From Candidatus Enterocloster excrementipullorum (GTDB lineage: Bacteria > Bacillota > Clostridia > Lachnospirales > Lachnospiraceae): a stretch of 64,000 bases of DNA. Location of the stretch: positions 1-64,000 of the forward strand of contig DWWT01000026.1 of assembly GCA_019119575.1 (NCBI GenBank). The letters are read 5' to 3'. Position numbers and translations under genes: made by a program. The first letter of the stretch is position 1, and each line of letters starts with the position of its first letter. Shown piece after piece: positions 62,825 to 64,000 of the stretch. The notes below the pieces were generated by a model. The model was given only the letters and a program-made list of their open reading frames with translations, did no database searches and had not been told where the DNA came from.

Positions 62825-63214
62825 ATGAAATACGTCAAACAGACATGTATAATTACGGGAATGACCCTGGCCGGGGAAATCCTGGGCAGCGTCCTGCCTC
62901 TGCCGGTACCGGCGGGAGTGTACGGGCTGTTTCTGATGCTGGCGGCCCTGATAAGCGGAGCGGTAAAGCTGGAGAGCGTGGAGGGGACAGGAAATTTCCT
63001 GCTGGATAGCATGTCCCTTATGTTCATCCCATCCATGGTGGGCGTGGTGGAGTGCCTGGAGGAGCTGCGGGCCGTGCTTGTGCCATTTCTCCTGATTATC
63101 CTGGCGTCCACCGTGGTGGTCATGTGCGTGACGGGCTGGACGGCCCAGCTAGTCATGGGATCCGAGGAAAATAAGGCCGGAAAATCAAAAGATGCGGGGA
63201 GGACGAGCAAATGA
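62825..63214 (+). CDS. lrgA: LrgA/CidA family holin-like protein
   Basis: 129 residues with four membrane helices: ITGMTLAGEILGSVLPLPVPAGVYGLFLMLAALISGAVKL, then FIPSMVGVVECLEEL, the LrgA hallmarks. In staphylococci LrgAB opposes CidAB in murein hydrolase export and lysis; in other bacteria the pair (or its PlsY-like relatives) transports pyruvate or glycolate. GGAGGAAA precedes the ATG. ATGA overlap with lrgB. Confidence 0.9.
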   Translation: MKYVKQTCIITGMTLAGEILGSVLPLPVPAGVYGLFLMLAALISGAVKLESVEGTGNFLLDSMSLMFIPSMVGVVECLEELRAVLVPFLLIILASTVVVMCVTGWTAQLVMGSEENKAGKSKDAGRTSK

Positions 63215-63915
63215 GAGAGTGTGTAAAGTGGCTGTCCGAGCAGTCCCAGTACTTTGGTTTTTTTATCAGTGTGGCGGCCTATCTGTTCGGGAGCTGGCTG
63301 CGGGATAAGACCAAGCTTGCTATTTTAAATCCCCTGCTGGTCAGTTCTGCTCTGGTAATCGCCTATCTTTTGGGAGTAGGATTGGATTATGACACATATA
63401 ATAAGAGTGCGTCCTATCTGAGTTGGCTTTTGACCCCGGCTACCGTGTGCCTGGCAATCCCCCTGTACAAACAGCTCCGCCTGTTAAAAGAGCACGGTGC
63501 GGCGGTGGCCGCGGGAATCGCCGCGGGGGTTGCGGCCAGCACGGTGAGTATTTTCCTGCTGTGCCGGGTGATGGGGCTGACCCATCTTCATTACGTGACG
63601 CTTCTGCCAAAGTCGATCACCACAGCCATCGGAATGGGCGTCAGCGAGGAGGCCGGCGGCCTCGTCACGCTGACGGTTATCAGCATTGCGGTCACGGGCC
63701 TTACGGGAAATATTATCGGGGAGACCGTTCTGCGTTTGGCCGGAATCCGCCACCCGGTGGCCAAGGGGCTGGCGCTGGGCACCAGCGCCCACGCGGTGGG
63801 AACGGCCAAGGCTTTGGAGATGGGAGAGGTAGAAGGCGCGATGAGCAGCCTGTCCATCGCGGTCGCGGGACTTTTGACCGTGATTGTGGTGCCGTTGGTT
63901 TCGGGAATGATTTAA
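63211..63915 (+). CDS. lrgB: LrgB family protein
   Basis: 234 residues, membrane partner of LrgA. Family blocks: NPLLVSSALVIAYLLGVGLDYDTYNKSASYLSWLLTPATVCLAIPLYKQ, LLPKSITTAIGMGVSEEAGG (near 133), TVISIAVTGLTGNIIGE and GLALGTSAHAVGTAKALEMGEVEGAMSSLSI. Starts in an ATGA overlap with lrgA. The peptidase gene follows after 24 nt. Confidence 0.93.
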   Translation: MRECVKWLSEQSQYFGFFISVAAYLFGSWLRDKTKLAILNPLLVSSALVIAYLLGVGLDYDTYNKSASYLSWLLTPATVCLAIPLYKQLRLLKEHGAAVAAGIAAGVAASTVSIFLLCRVMGLTHLHYVTLLPKSITTAIGMGVSEEAGGLVTLTVISIAVTGLTGNIIGETVLRLAGIRHPVAKGLALGTSAHAVGTAKALEMGEVEGAMSSLSIAVAGLLTVIVVPLVSGMI

Positions 63916-63939
63916 GGAAGGGAAAGGAGAGGAAATACA

Positions 63940-64000
63940 TTGAAGAAACGCTGGGAAATAGAAGAGAAGGACACCTGGAGGCTGGAGGACATGGTGGAGA
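63940..64000 (+). CDS. pepF: Oligoendopeptidase F (M3B), 5' end only
   Basis: Only 20 codons before the window ends. They read KKRWEIEEKDTWRLEDMVE, matching the TWRLEDI/M motif that opens PepF-type M3B peptidases. Start is TTG 63940 behind GGAAAGGAGAGG; no ATG precedes the motif. The HExxH site lies beyond the window, so the call rests on the N-terminal motif. Confidence 0.6.
   Translation, partial: MKKRWEIEEKDTWRLEDMVE

Noticed and set aside
1-64000. CRISPR array, prophage or intact insertion sequence
   Set aside because: No regularly spaced repeats, phage structural genes, transposase or integrase signatures were seen on either strand.

Overview
The window reads as chromosome from an anaerobic, Gram-positive gut-type Clostridia, most likely a Lachnospiraceae (Clostridium cluster XIVa) relative. 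Grounds: strong AGGAGG-type ribosome sites, a tryptophan T-box leader, oxygen-sensitive enzymes (a glycyl radical enzyme, an Fe-S tartrate dehydratase), a SigV/RsiV-like pair, a GerM-like lipoprotein, and generally GC-rich coding sequence broken by two clearly AT-richer blocks. Species assignment is inference.

Layout. 0.1-3.4 kb: a 5-oxoprolinase cluster (pxpB, pxpC, a DUF1445/YcsI gene, pxpA), in which pxpB lacks the usual N-terminus. 3.4-6.8 kb: a convergent glycyl radical enzyme with its radical-SAM activase; the catalytic loop carries Val where characterised eliminases and decarboxylases carry Glu. 7.0-9.1 kb: an AAA-ATPase/PD-(D/E)XK gene and a broken gene remnant. 9.3-13.4 kb: iscS-iscU-mnmA sulfur transfer genes translationally coupled to a lipoprotein cell-wall amidase. 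13.5-24.0 kb: an AT-richer peptide-use island (M24 peptidase, MtaA-like methyltransferase, GntR regulator, complete Dpp/Opp-type ABC transporter, M20 dipeptidase).

24.1-31.2 kb: a complete trpEGDCFBA operon on the minus strand behind a Trp T-box, almost every junction overlapping; TrpC and TrpF have low-complexity N-terminal extensions. Then tRNA-Ser(CGA). 31.9-34.3 kb: ECF sigma/anti-sigma pair divergent from a membrane-anchored peptidoglycan amidase. 34.8-37.0 kb: citrate synthase and a PHP phosphatase. 37.2-42.0 kb: gap-pgk-tpiA-gpmI glycolytic block. 42.1-49.9 kb: ABC exporter, DegV protein, histidine kinase without an adjacent response regulator, GerMN lipoprotein, ComEC.

49.9-53.0 kb: LMW tyrosine phosphatase, an AT-rich DUF1016 (YhcG-like) nuclease gene flanked on its far side by a decayed second copy of the phosphatase start, and a tandem GNAT protein. 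53.1-58.1 kb: an HPr-like protein that lacks the phosphorylatable His, a possible structured RNA, KDG-type sugar kinase, Mrp ATPase, small alarmone synthetase, a GNAT and a DUF1847 protein. 58.2-62.7 kb: L(+)-tartrate dehydratase (ttdA, ttdB) with a CitMHS-family carrier and an AraC regulator. 62.8-64.0 kb: lrgA-lrgB and the first codons of an M3B oligoendopeptidase.

The strongest candidates for undescribed biology are the divergent glycyl radical enzyme with a hairpin in its leader, the Zn-methyltransferase-like protein inside the peptide island, the Crh-like HPr, and the repeat-flanked DUF1016 segment. No CRISPR array, prophage or intact insertion sequence was seen. All family assignments come from reading motifs; no database search was run.
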